Below are positions 8,965 through 16,697 of a stretch of DNA of 38,073 bases, one piece after another. The stretch lies in assembly GCA_020850315.1 (NCBI GenBank), contig JADZEY010000122.1, positions 1 to 38,073 of the forward strand. The letters run 5' to 3'. The stretch is from Armatimonadota bacterium. Its GTDB lineage: Bacteria > Bacteroidota > Ignavibacteria > OLB7. Each line of letters opens with the position of its first letter. Within the stretch, counting starts at the first letter, position 1. The position numbers were made by a program, and so were the translations under genes. The notes below the pieces were generated by a model. That model ran no database searches, was not told where the DNA came from, and was given only the letters and a program-made list of their open reading frames with translations.

Positions 8965-8999
8965 CGTAAGTGGCAAAATTCTCATGGTTGTCACTTACG
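8965..8999. repeat. Inverted repeat upstream of queA
   Basis: CGTAAGTG at 8965-8972 and CACTTACG at 8992-8999 form a perfect 8-bp inverted repeat with a 19-base spacer, about 57 bases before the queA ATG. The right arm resembles the terminal sequence of the dispersed repeat (TCACTTACGCA versus TCACCTTACGCA), so it may be a repeat remnant rather than an operator or a leader structure. It does not look like a known preQ1 riboswitch. Confidence 0.45.
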
Positions 9000-9056
9000 C
9001 AAAAGCGGGAGCCGATAGGCCAGTGTCAGTATATCCACTTCCATCACACATCCGCG

Positions 9057-10349
9057 ATGCCAACTCCACCAGACCATTTCCACTACCACCTTCCCGATGA
9101 CCGCATCGCCTTGCGCCCGTTGGCCAAACGGGATGACAGCAAGTTGCTGGTGTGCGATGTCCGCGACACCTCCATTTCCCACCACACGTTCCGCCAGCTT
9201 CCTTCCTTGCTTCCCAATGATTCGCTGCTGGTGCTGAACGACACCCGCGTGGTGCGCGCCCGCATTGTGATGCGGAAACCGACCGGCGGACGTGTGGAGT
9301 TCTTTCTGCTAGAGCCGGTGGCCCCTTCCCACGACCCAGCGATTGCCCTTGCGGCCCACGGGGAAGCAACCTGGAATTGCATGGTCGGTGGCGCGCGGCG
9401 GTTTCGCCCGGGGGATTGTGTGGAAGGTGAGTTTCTGATGAATGGAGTTGCCGCACGGCTGGCTGCCACAATGCTTGGCTCGGCTCCCGACGGCTTTGCT
9501 CTGCGTTTCCGGTGGCAACCTGCGGGGCTATCCTTTGCCGATTTGTTGGATGCTGCTGGCTCCGTCCCGCTCCCCCCGTACATCCACCGCACTGCCGACG
9601 AATCCGATTCCGAAACCTACCAGACGGTGTATGCCCAGCAATCGGGGGCGGTGGCCGCGCCAACTGCCGGGCTTCATTTCACCAACCAAACATTTGCCCA
9701 GCTGCGGCAGCGCGGAATCGAAACAGCGCGGGTGACGCTTCATGTTGGCGCGGGAACATTCAAGCAGGTGAAGGGTGAGATAGCAGAGCACGACATGCAC
9801 CAGGAGCAGATATCCATCACCCCCGAAGCGTTGCGCGCATTGATTGAGCAGGGGAAACGCCAGCGGGAATCGGAATGCGCGCCGTTTGTGATGGTTGGCA
9901 CCACCGCACTCCGCACGGTGGAATCACTGTACTGGTTTGGTGTGCGGCTGCTGCGGGATGATGGCGATGCTTGGGCGTTGCCGCAGCTTTCCGTTGGGCA
10001 GTGGGACCCGTACCGTTTGGCTGAGTCGAACCCTCTGTTTCCCCCACCCGACGAAGCATTTCTGGCGGTGGAGGAATGGCGCAACCGTCACGGCGTGGCG
10101 CAGGCTTCGGGCCGAACAAAAATTTTGATTGTTCCTGGCTATCAGTTCCGTGCGTGCGATGCGTTAATCACAAACTTCCATCAGCCGGGAAGCACACTGA
10201 TCTTGCTGGTGGGGGCGTTGCTTGGCCACGCGCTGTGGCAACGGGTGTACGGGGCGGCACTGCACGAAGGTTATCGCTTCCTCAGTTATGGCGATTCATC
10301 GCTGCTGATCCGGGGGCGGTTTGGGGGGATGAAGAGTGTGGTAGAATAA
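9057..10349 (+). CDS. queA: S-adenosylmethionine:tRNA ribosyltransferase-isomerase
   Basis: QueA transfers and isomerises the ribose of S-adenosylmethionine onto 7-aminomethyl-7-deazaguanine in tRNA, forming epoxyqueuosine at wobble position 34. The ATG at 9057 gives 430 residues. Family blocks are plain: NDSLLVLNDTRVVRARI, GGRVEFFLLEPV, YQTVYAQQSGAVAAPTAGLHFT, RVTLHVGAGTFKQVKGEIAEHDMH, VGTTALRTVESL, then DALITNFHQPGSTLILLVGAL and YRFLSYGDSSLLI. It is longer than the roughly 350-residue proteobacterial enzyme because about 60 residues are inserted between VGTTALRTVESLYWFG and KILIVPGYQF, which I associate with Bacteroidota-type QueA. Its stop lies 3 bases from the stop of the convergent murJ. 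Confidence 0.96.
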   Translation: MPTPPDHFHYHLPDDRIALRPLAKRDDSKLLVCDVRDTSISHHTFRQLPSLLPNDSLLVLNDTRVVRARIVMRKPTGGRVEFFLLEPVAPSHDPAIALAAHGEATWNCMVGGARRFRPGDCVEGEFLMNGVAARLAATMLGSAPDGFALRFRWQPAGLSFADLLDAAGSVPLPPYIHRTADESDSETYQTVYAQQSGAVAAPTAGLHFTNQTFAQLRQRGIETARVTLHVGAGTFKQVKGEIAEHDMHQEQISITPEALRALIEQGKRQRESECAPFVMVGTTALRTVESLYWFGVRLLRDDGDAWALPQLSVGQWDPYRLAESNPLFPPPDEAFLAVEEWRNRHGVAQASGRTKILIVPGYQFRACDALITNFHQPGSTLILLVGALLGHALWQRVYGAALHEGYRFLSYGDSSLLIRGRFGGMKSVVE

Positions 10350-10352
10350 TCC

Positions 10353-11978
10353 TTATCCAATCCGTTGCCGAATCTTGCTGAACAACGCTTTCGATTCGGC
10401 GATGCCAAGCCCTGCGGTGGCCACAGCATACACGCCACCGAACGGAACCAACACGGCAACCGCCGTCACCGCAGGGTGCAGCTCCGGTAGCAACAGTTTC
10501 ACCCCCCAGCCACCCCCAGCCGCAACAATCGCCGATCCCCACAGCCGCAGTAGCACCGCAGGGGGAATCCCCGATTCACCGATCTGTCGGTTCAGCTTGC
10601 GGCGCAGCAGGAAGAACTCAACCCACCCGGCAATCCCTGCCGATATGGTCAATCCAGCAACACCCCACCGCTCCTGCAAACCAAGCATTGAAGGGAGATA
10701 GAGCGCGAACGCAATGCCCAACATGGAGGTGAGCATCACCCGTGTGATGGCGTACTTCAACGGGTTGCGGGTGTCGCGCAGGGCGTAGAAGGTGGAGCTG
10801 TACAGCCGCCCCATGGTGGAAGCCAGCAGCCCGACCGAGGACCCAGCAAGGATTCCCCACACGTAGATTGCATCATCGGCGGTGAACTTTCCCGATTGGA
10901 ACAGTGCCGCCGCAATCAGGTCGCCAAATGCCAAGAATGCAATCGCTGAAGGGACAATGAAGAATGCTACCCGACCAAGCCCGGTGTTCAGCCGCGTACG
11001 CAGCGTTTGGTGTATCTGCTCCTGGCTTCCGGTCGTGCGCGACATCTCGGCCAACTCCGTGGCAGAAATTGACATCCCAAACAAGCTTACCGGAAGGGTG
11101 TAAAGAAGCTGGGCGTAGCTTAATCCCGTCACCGCGCCGGTCCCCAGCAAGCTGGCGATCATGGCATCCACATACGCGCTGATCTGCACCACACCACGGC
11201 TGATAAACGCGGGGGTGAAATTCCGCAGGATGGTGCGGACGCTGCTGTCGCGGAAGCCAAACCACAGCTGCAAATCGCTGGCAAGCCGCAGCACCATCGG
11301 AAGCTGAATCAGGAACTGCAACGCGCTTCCGGCAACCGATCCCCACGCCAAAATTTCGGCCAACTCAAACTCGCCAACGCGGCCACCCCAACCAAGCAGT
11401 GCGGCAATCATTGCCACATTCCAGATAACCGGCGCGCTGTAGCTCAGGAAAAAACGGCGGTGGCTGTTCAGCACCCCAAGGCACCATGCTGAAACCACCA
11501 GCAGCCCCGCGCCGGGGAACAGGATGCGAACAAGGCGTATCGTCAGCTCCCGTTTTTCGCCAGCGAAGCCGGGAGCGATAAGGTCAATCAGCAGTGGCGT
11601 GGCCACCAGGCCAATCAACACAATGATGGAGACAACCAGAGAAAGGATGCAGACAATCGCGCCGGCAACGCGCCCGGCTTCCTCCTTCTTCCCCAGCCCC
11701 AGCAAGTTGGCATACACCGGAATGAACGAAGCCGAAAGCGCCCCTTCGCCGAACAGGTTTTGCAGAAAATTTGGGATGCGAAACGCTGCGTTAAAAGCAT
11801 CGGCGGCATCGCTGGTTGCGCCGAAATAGTGAGCAAAAACGCGGGTGCGAACAAGCCCAATCAATCGGCTAAGCAAAATCCCCAAGCCAACCAACAATGC
11901 CGAACGCCCGCTACTGCTTGGCGGTTCTGCGGCGGGTTGTGGCTGGTCGCGAAGCCTTGTGGCTGCTGGGTTGGGCAT
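10353..11978 (-). CDS. murJ: Lipid II flippase MurJ (MviN family)
   Basis: MurJ flips lipid-linked peptidoglycan precursor across the inner membrane. The ATG at 11978 gives 541 residues, the normal family length. The start region GLGILLSRLIGLVRTRVFAHYFGATSDAADAFNAAFRIPNFLQNLFGEGALSASFIPVY (about residues 32-90) holds the hallmark MurJ N-terminal motifs, including the R-x-P-N-x-x-x-x-x-x-G-E-G segment. Multiple hydrophobic segments follow, in agreement with about 14 membrane helices. An in-frame open extension continues upstream to 12485, but it only translates the dispersed repeat and intergenic DNA, so it is not used. The gene is convergent with queA with a 3-base gap, so the two transcripts must overlap or end within the genes. 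Confidence 0.95.
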   Translation of the reverse strand: MPNPAATRLRDQPQPAAEPPSSSGRSALLVGLGILLSRLIGLVRTRVFAHYFGATSDAADAFNAAFRIPNFLQNLFGEGALSASFIPVYANLLGLGKKEEAGRVAGAIVCILSLVVSIIVLIGLVATPLLIDLIAPGFAGEKRELTIRLVRILFPGAGLLVVSAWCLGVLNSHRRFFLSYSAPVIWNVAMIAALLGWGGRVGEFELAEILAWGSVAGSALQFLIQLPMVLRLASDLQLWFGFRDSSVRTILRNFTPAFISRGVVQISAYVDAMIASLLGTGAVTGLSYAQLLYTLPVSLFGMSISATELAEMSRTTGSQEQIHQTLRTRLNTGLGRVAFFIVPSAIAFLAFGDLIAAALFQSGKFTADDAIYVWGILAGSSVGLLASTMGRLYSSTFYALRDTRNPLKYAITRVMLTSMLGIAFALYLPSMLGLQERWGVAGLTISAGIAGWVEFFLLRRKLNRQIGESGIPPAVLLRLWGSAIVAAGGGWGVKLLLPELHPAVTAVAVLVPFGGVYAVATAGLGIAESKALFSKIRQRIG

Positions 11979-12173
11979 GGAATAATGGAGAATGGATGCT
12001 TGGATTGCTCCGGCTGATAGTTGCGCTTTCTGTTCTGCAAAAATGGTTAGGGGGGATTGAACAGGGGGTAAAATTCTATGCTCCGCTACGTTGGTGTGAG
12101 GTGGGTGATGCCTATCAATGACGGAAGTGGAATGACGGAAGGAATTGACGAGAAGAGATTGACGGGTGAGCTT

Positions 12174-12226
12174 GCTCACCCGCTCATGCTGAGCTTGTCG
12201 AAGCGTTCTTGGGAGTGGCAGTGAGC
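12174..12226 (+). repeat. Dispersed palindromic repeat, copy 2
   Basis: Near-identical to the copy at 3913-3967: GGTGAGCTTGCTCACC hairpin, then CGCTCATGCTGAGCTTGTCGAAGC and a GTGGCAGTG tail. It sits directly beside the MITE-like element, so the two repeats may form one compound unit. The hairpin core TGAGCTTGCTCA is also used in the terminator between the kinase gene and tRNA-Leu. Confidence 0.75.
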
Positions 12227-12231
12227 GTAAC

Positions 12232-12436
12232 TCACTCACCTTACGTAGAGCCAAGCTGGATATGGTCGAAGGCACTCGCATTCGCTGCCAGCCCTCACCC
12301 CGGCCCTCTCCCAAACAGGTGATGCTACTGCTTCCACTCCATTGGTCGGGTGGGAGAGGGAGCCAAAGCCGAAGATAGGAAGAGCATCGAAGCAAGCCAC
12401 CGAACCGGCAAGTCTTCATCTGCGTAAGGTGAGTGA
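12232..12436 (-). mobile_element. MITE-like element with 18-bp terminal inverted repeats, copy A
   Basis: The two ends read TCACTCACCTTACGyAGA (12232-12249 and, inverted, 12419-12436), 17 of 18 bases identical. The element is about 205 bp and has no coding capacity. Its reverse complement aligns with 8588-8800, including CCCTCACCCCGGCCCTCTCCC-type and TTTGGCTCCCTC-type blocks. No target-site duplication is obvious. Size, terminal repeats and copy number suggest a non-autonomous miniature element, but no partner transposase is present in the window. Confidence 0.65.
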
Positions 12437-12506
12437 ATAAAAGGCATGACCCCGCTCTGTGCGGAATCATGCCCTTTACAATCACTGAGTTGACCGTGGC
12501 CCCGCG

Positions 12507-13862
12507 CTACTGTTTCGGTGGAATCCCAATGGACTCCACGGCCACAAACTGCGCGCCGTTGTAGCGACCTTCAGTGGGACCGTTCTCCAAGCTGAGCACA
12601 CCGCGTGGGCAAACCGCTGCGCAGATACCGCAACCAACGCAGGAAGCGCGGATGATGTTTTCGCCACGCTGGGCGTAGCTGCGGACATCAATCCCCATTT
12701 CGCAGTAGGTGGAGCAATTCCCGCAGGATATGCACTGCCCGCCGTTCGTGGTGATACGGAATCGCGACATCTTTTTTTGAAGGATTCCCAACACTGCGGC
12801 CATTGGACAGCCAAACCGACACCAAACGCGGGTTCCCATAATTGGGTAGAACCCAACGCCAACCACCCCGCTGAACAGTGCGCCGATAACGAACCCATAC
12901 ACCGAAGAAAACCCCTGCGACACGCTTCCCAACACCTCCCCCTGACTGGCGGAGTTGATCCAAAGCAAAGCCGTGGTGATGGTGATAAACACCAGAACTG
13001 AGTGGATCATCCAGCGTTCAATCTTCCATGCTGTCAGCGACTTGTCGGAGAGTTGGCGCCATTGGTCGCCGGCGGTTTCGGCAAGGCCGCCGCAACCGCA
13101 CACCCACGAACAGTACCACCGTTTGCCGAAGAAATATGTGAGTACAGGGGTTCCGATAAAGGTCATAATCGCGGCCCAGCGGATCATAAACGGAGCCAGC
13201 CCACCCCCCTGAGCAAACTCTTCGTAACCGCTTGGGAACAGGTAGTAGTATTTCAGCGGCCAGAAGTAGGTGAAGTAAAATTCTTTCTGCTGGAACATCA
13301 CCAGCAGGGCCGGAATCAGGAAGGCAAAGAAAAGCTGAAAGAACATCACGCTTGCTGTGCGGATCATCTGGTACCGGTTGTGGCGGTACTTCAGGATTGC
13401 CCGATAGCCCATCACCACAATTGCCAGCGTGTAGAATGTCCCGTACATGAACCACTGATCCGAAGGCTGCCCGCGCAGTGTGTAGCTAAGCGGATCCATC
13501 ATCCGAATCAACCCTTCCAGAGTTTCCGGAAACCAGTAGAGCAGCACGTAGAACCCGGTGATAACAATCGCCAGCATCCATCCAACGCTCCCCCGTGCGG
13601 TGGAGCTGGAGAAGGTGATGCCATTGTTCTTGATCCCCGCAATCCCACCTCCATACTGCTTGACGATGTACAGCAGCCCGCCGCCAATCAGCAGTGCCAT
13701 GCTGACCGATAGCATCAGAATTGGCTGCGTTGCCCCCGCGCCGAAGGTTGCCACAAGCAACGCCAACACGCCAAACCCAATCAGCACCAACGCCATCCGT
13801 TGTGCCTTGCCAACATGCCCCGCAGGGTTGGCCGTCAGTTGAAAACTTGGAGAGTAGTTCAT
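12507..13862 (-). CDS. NapH/NosR-like membrane-bound 4Fe-4S protein
   Basis: A 451-residue membrane iron-sulfur protein. About eight hydrophobic segments can be seen (for example near residues 22-42, 92-112, 137-157, 172-192, 228-248, 284-304 and 325-345). Two cysteine motifs flank transmembrane segments, CSWVCGCGG and CRFGCPMAA, in the manner of NapH/NosR/CcoG proteins, although the first lacks the usual proline. Near the C-terminus two ferredoxin clusters are present: CISCGNCSTYC and CVGCGICAAVCP, both with full C-x2-C-x2-C-x3-C spacing. It probably passes electrons between a cytoplasmic donor and a membrane acceptor. It lies 84 bases downstream of the FAD oxidoreductase on the same strand, its likely partner. 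The end acceptor is unknown. Confidence 0.82.
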   Translation of the reverse strand: MNYSPSFQLTANPAGHVGKAQRMALVLIGFGVLALLVATFGAGATQPILMLSVSMALLIGGGLLYIVKQYGGGIAGIKNNGITFSSSTARGSVGWMLAIVITGFYVLLYWFPETLEGLIRMMDPLSYTLRGQPSDQWFMYGTFYTLAIVVMGYRAILKYRHNRYQMIRTASVMFFQLFFAFLIPALLVMFQQKEFYFTYFWPLKYYYLFPSGYEEFAQGGGLAPFMIRWAAIMTFIGTPVLTYFFGKRWYCSWVCGCGGLAETAGDQWRQLSDKSLTAWKIERWMIHSVLVFITITTALLWINSASQGEVLGSVSQGFSSVYGFVIGALFSGVVGVGFYPIMGTRVWCRFGCPMAAVLGILQKKMSRFRITTNGGQCISCGNCSTYCEMGIDVRSYAQRGENIIRASCVGCGICAAVCPRGVLSLENGPTEGRYNGAQFVAVESIGIPPKQ

Positions 13863-13904
13863 GATGAAAATCGCGAATTGGTTGTCGGAAATGTCTGGAA
13901 TGTC

Positions 13905-13976
13905 GAATGGAGAATGGAGAATGGAGAATGGAGAATGGAGGCTCTACTACTGACCACTGACTACTGACCACTGACT
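13905..13976. repeat. Two heptanucleotide tandem arrays
   Basis: Five perfect copies of GAATGGA (13905-13939) are followed after a short spacer by four copies of ACTGACy (13949-13976) in which the last base alternates C and T. Both units are 7 bp. The second array overlaps the 3' end of the oxidoreductase gene and encodes the tail SQWSVVSGQ, so the last residues of that protein come from repeat DNA. Such short tandemly repeated heptamers are well known in cyanobacteria (STRR sequences). Confidence 0.85.
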
Positions 13977-15293
13977 CCCAACTATCCCCCGCTCCCGCTT
14001 CAGAACCACCGGCGCGCCTGGGTTCTGTTGGTTGTACAGTTTGACGATTTCGGGTTCGTACTGCCGGAAAAACTCCGGGTCAAAGTTGGCTTCGCCTAAA
14101 TGCTGAACCACGTAATCCAGCGTGCGCCCCTCGCGAATCCAGCGTGAGCAGACTTCCTGGCGGTAGCGGATGCCGAACAGGTTGAACCCGTTCACCACAT
14201 GGCTTTGGGCATCGTAGTTGATGCGGATGCAGTGGCGGCCTTCGGGGTGTTCCCAGTAGAGCGTTGCTTCGCCGGGGCGCAGTGTGTTCCCAACGTAGCC
14301 GTAGGTCTGATACTCAATGTCGAAAAACTTGGCGGAGTTGAACCACACGCCACGGTTGTACGGGGTTTGGTTTCCGCAGATGGTGTGAGCCACCACCTCG
14401 CCGTGCATCTTTCCGGTGTACCACAGTTGCTCAACTTTTGGTGCCAGCGGTTTCGGTTCGTGGAACTCGGCGCAGTCGCCGATTGCATAGATGTTCGGGA
14501 TGTTCGTCTGGAAAAAATCGTTCACCAGCACGCCACGTCCGGTTGCTACGTTCGAGCGTTTCACCACTTCGATGTTTGGGCTAACGCCTGCGGTCAGGGC
14601 CACAAACTGGCAGGGGATTTCCTCCCCGGTTCCGGTAATCACGCCACGCACCCGCCCGTTTCCATCGGCAAGTATCTCCTTCAATTCGCTTCCCAGCCGA
14701 AGATCAATCTGCTGTTGCTGGATATGCCGCCCGATGATCTGAGCCTCGTCAACCGGAAGAACGTTGTTCCAATACTGCTGCTCGCGAACCAGAAGAGTGG
14801 TGGGTATCCGGCGGGAGTGAAGCATCTCGGCAACCTCGATACCGATTAACCCACCGCCAACAATCACCCCTCGGCTGATCCCTTTGGTGTTGTGCTCCAT
14901 GGCTTGCAAGTCCTGCCAACTGTACAATCCTTGCACCCCTTCCAGGTCCTGGCCGGGCCAGCCGAATTTGTTCGGTTTGGAACCGGTGGCCAGAATCAGC
15001 ACGTCGTAGCCGATAGCCCGCCCACCACTGATAGCAAGTTTCTGGTTGTCGGTATCAATCGCTTCCACATGGCCGTGCACCAGATCTATCCGGTTTTTCT
15101 GCCAGAACCAATCTTCGTACGGCTTAATGTTTTGGTAGGTCATGTGGCCCATGTACACGTACATCAGGGCCGTGCGGGAGAAGTGATGCTCGGTCTCGTC
15201 GCTGATGACCGTAATCTGGTGATCGCTCAATTTCCTGATGTGCCGTGCTGCGGTGATCCCCGCAACGCCATTGCCGATAATTGCTACGTTCAT
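13947..15293 (-). CDS. NAD(P)/FAD-dependent oxidoreductase
   Basis: A 448-residue flavoprotein of the class I pyridine nucleotide-disulfide reductase fold. The ATG at 15293 places the FAD dinucleotide-binding motif at the N-terminus (MNVAIIGNGVAGITAARHI). The NAD(P)H motif GVIVGGGLIGIEVAEML is at about residues 140-156 and the second FAD motif NIYAIGDCAEF at about 285. No active-site C-x4-C is present, so it is of the ferredoxin/rubredoxin/nitrite-reductase type rather than a disulfide reductase. Together with the iron-sulfur membrane protein downstream it forms a probable operon that could feed NAD(P)H electrons into the membrane. The last nine residues (SQWSVVSGQ) are encoded by a heptamer repeat and are probably not part of the original fold. 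Confidence 0.88.
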   Translation of the reverse strand: MNVAIIGNGVAGITAARHIRKLSDHQITVISDETEHHFSRTALMYVYMGHMTYQNIKPYEDWFWQKNRIDLVHGHVEAIDTDNQKLAISGGRAIGYDVLILATGSKPNKFGWPGQDLEGVQGLYSWQDLQAMEHNTKGISRGVIVGGGLIGIEVAEMLHSRRIPTTLLVREQQYWNNVLPVDEAQIIGRHIQQQQIDLRLGSELKEILADGNGRVRGVITGTGEEIPCQFVALTAGVSPNIEVVKRSNVATGRGVLVNDFFQTNIPNIYAIGDCAEFHEPKPLAPKVEQLWYTGKMHGEVVAHTICGNQTPYNRGVWFNSAKFFDIEYQTYGYVGNTLRPGEATLYWEHPEGRHCIRINYDAQSHVVNGFNLFGIRYRQEVCSRWIREGRTLDYVVQHLGEANFDPEFFRQYEPEIVKLYNQQNPGAPVVLKRERGIVGSQWSVVSGQ

Positions 15294-15659
15294 CTGAAAA
15301 AACTGTGGAAGCCTGCTTGTGTGATTGCTTGGCTGCTGCTGGCCGCCTTGCCGATGTCCGGTTGTTGCGACTGTGGAACGCACCCATTGTACAAATGGAA
15401 TTCCCGTGCCGGGGCGGCCACGTGCGAAATACGGAAAGGTTTGGATATACGGAAGGACGAAATGCCAGTACCTGCCAGAATAATCGTGGAAAAAAGAGGA
15501 GTAAGGAAGGGGGAATAGAGGGGTGGTGGCTGTTACAACTGATAGTTTTCTTCAGTTTTCGGCAAGGCGCAAGCTGGTTAATCTGATTTTGTAACGTAAA
15601 TTCGTGCCAACTCTAAACCAGAGAGCACTTCATACTTGCAATCAAACCTGGGGGTCACA
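15294..15659. other. Divergent intergenic region before response regulator
   Basis: These 366 bases separate the oxidoreductase from the response regulator. A 65-codon frame at 15321-15518 starts with GTG and a hydrophobic segment (VIAWLLLAALPMSGC) that resembles a lipoprotein signal, but its remaining sequence has no recognisable features; confidence in it as a gene is very low. TAAATTCG at about 15595-15602 is one mismatch from the TAnnTTTG promoter box and could serve the response regulator. Confidence 0.4.
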
Positions 15660-16445
15660 ATGGGCCAGACCAAAATTCTTGTGATTGACGATGATTCGGA
15701 GCTGAACGATCTTCTCAGCGATTTCTTCGAGTCACAAGGGGCCAAAGTTATCACGGTCGAACGCCCTTCGATGGGGCTGAAAAAAGTACGCGATTTGCAT
15801 CCAGACGTTGTAGTGCTGGATGTCATGCTGCCGGAGATGGACGGCTTCGAGGTCGCCCAAAAAATCCGCGAAAACTCAGCGGTTCCAATCGTCATGCTTA
15901 CTGCACGTGGCGATGTGAACGACCGCATCACGGGCCTTGAAATCGGTGCCGATGATTACATGCCAAAGCCGTTCGATGTTCGCGAGCTTTGGACCCGTAT
16001 CCAAGCGGTGCTGCGCCGGACCAACAAAAATTTTGGCGTTACCGGCCAGTATGATTTTGATGGGCTTGAGATTGACGTGAACACGCAATCGGTGAAGCTG
16101 GATGGCCAGGTGCTGGATTTAACCACCGCCGAGTTCGAGATGCTCCGCCTGTTTGCCGAAAACCCACAGAAGCCGTTGGATCGCGATTTTATGATGGAGC
16201 AAACACGCGGTATCCCGTGGGAATCGTTCAATCGCTCGGTGGATGTTGTGGTAAGTCGGCTCCGCCAAAAATTGGGGGACGACCCACGCCACCCACGCTT
16301 CCTGAAAACAATCTGGGGAACTGGCTACATGTTCATTGGCCAAACCGGAGAAGAAGAGGAAGCCGTTGCCGAGGAAGCTGCACCCGTAGAAGAAGTTGCT
16401 GCCCCGGAAGCCAAAGAAGAAAAATCAAGCCGCAGAAAACGCTGA
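15660..16445 (+). CDS. OmpR/PhoB-family response regulator
   Basis: A 261-residue DNA-binding response regulator. The ATG at 15660 is preceded by a GGGGG purine run and puts the receiver domain at the N-terminus. The acidic pocket is D10-D12, the phosphoacceptor D54 (VVVLDVMLPEMDG), the switch Thr T81 (IVMLTARGD) and the conserved Lys K103 (YMPKPF). A winged-helix OmpR-type domain follows at about residues 128-230 (LTTAEFEMLRLFAENP, VDVVVSRLRQKLGDDP, IWGTGYMFIG). An unusual tail of about 30 residues rich in Glu, Ala and Lys (EEEEAVAEEAAPVEEV then SSRRKR) follows. The histidine kinase downstream is the obvious partner. Target genes cannot be told. Confidence 0.95.
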   Translation: MGQTKILVIDDDSELNDLLSDFFESQGAKVITVERPSMGLKKVRDLHPDVVVLDVMLPEMDGFEVAQKIRENSAVPIVMLTARGDVNDRITGLEIGADDYMPKPFDVRELWTRIQAVLRRTNKNFGVTGQYDFDGLEIDVNTQSVKLDGQVLDLTTAEFEMLRLFAENPQKPLDRDFMMEQTRGIPWESFNRSVDVVVSRLRQKLGDDPRHPRFLKTIWGTGYMFIGQTGEEEEAVAEEAAPVEEVAAPEAKEEKSSRRKR

Positions 16446-16555
16446 TTGCCGATTGCGCTTGAATCACGCAGATAGACCGTAGAGGTAGATACTGGAGCGG
16501 GGCGGGGGACATAATTCTCCTGCTCCGCTCTCCATCTCCATCACTCTGTTTTTTT

Positions 16556-16588
16556 GGCGTGCAGCCCAAGCAAGTTGGGCTGCACGCC
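16556..16588. repeat. Perfect 14-bp stem hairpin between regulator and kinase
   Basis: GGCGTGCAGCCCAA (16556-16569) and TTGGGCTGCACGCC (16575-16588) are exact reverse complements with a 5-base loop. Seven T lie directly before the stem, not after it, so it is not a canonical rho-independent terminator on either strand. It could attenuate the kinase relative to the regulator, or stabilise the upstream mRNA. Confidence 0.7.
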
Positions 16589-16697
16589 ATTCCCTCGTAC
16601 CGCCCCCCTGCTGAATGTTCCCCTACGCCCGAAAAAATCCTTGTCGAATTGAATTCTGCGAACAGCCTGTTCGCTGCACTATCCTTGCCGTTTGCTG

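Larger units (their letters stand above)
8549..9056. other. Repeat-rich intergenic region between prfC and queA
   Basis: No gene is supported in these 508 bases. The region holds a copy of the roughly 200-bp dispersed repeat (8588-8800), two pieces of the CTCATGCTGAGC/GTCGAAGC repeat family (about 8636-8665 inverted, and a degenerate one near 8838-8900), and an inverted repeat just before queA (8965-8999). Apparent open reading frames here are translations of repeats. Confidence 0.65.
11979..12506. other. Repeat-rich intergenic region upstream of murJ
   Basis: These 528 bases carry no supported gene. They contain a palindromic repeat copy (12174-12226) and a MITE-like element with terminal inverted repeats (12232-12436). 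Upstream of murJ, ATAATGGAGAATGGATG (about 11980-11997) resembles the GAATGGA heptamer array found at 13905. No clear promoter was identified for murJ. Confidence 0.6.

Noticed and set aside
8938-9056. preQ1 riboswitch upstream of queA
   Set aside because: The region has a repeat-derived inverted pair but lacks the compact preQ1 aptamer pattern; QueA in many bacteria is not riboswitch-controlled.
11979-12485. In-frame N-terminal extension of the murJ frame by 169 codons
   Set aside because: It translates intergenic DNA and the MITE-like repeat; MurJ length and N-terminal motifs fit the ATG at 11978.
15321-15518. Small lipoprotein gene starting at a GTG
   Set aside because: The hydrophobic start and Cys are suggestive, but the rest is featureless and the frame is open mainly because it continues from the strand opposite the oxidoreductase gene.
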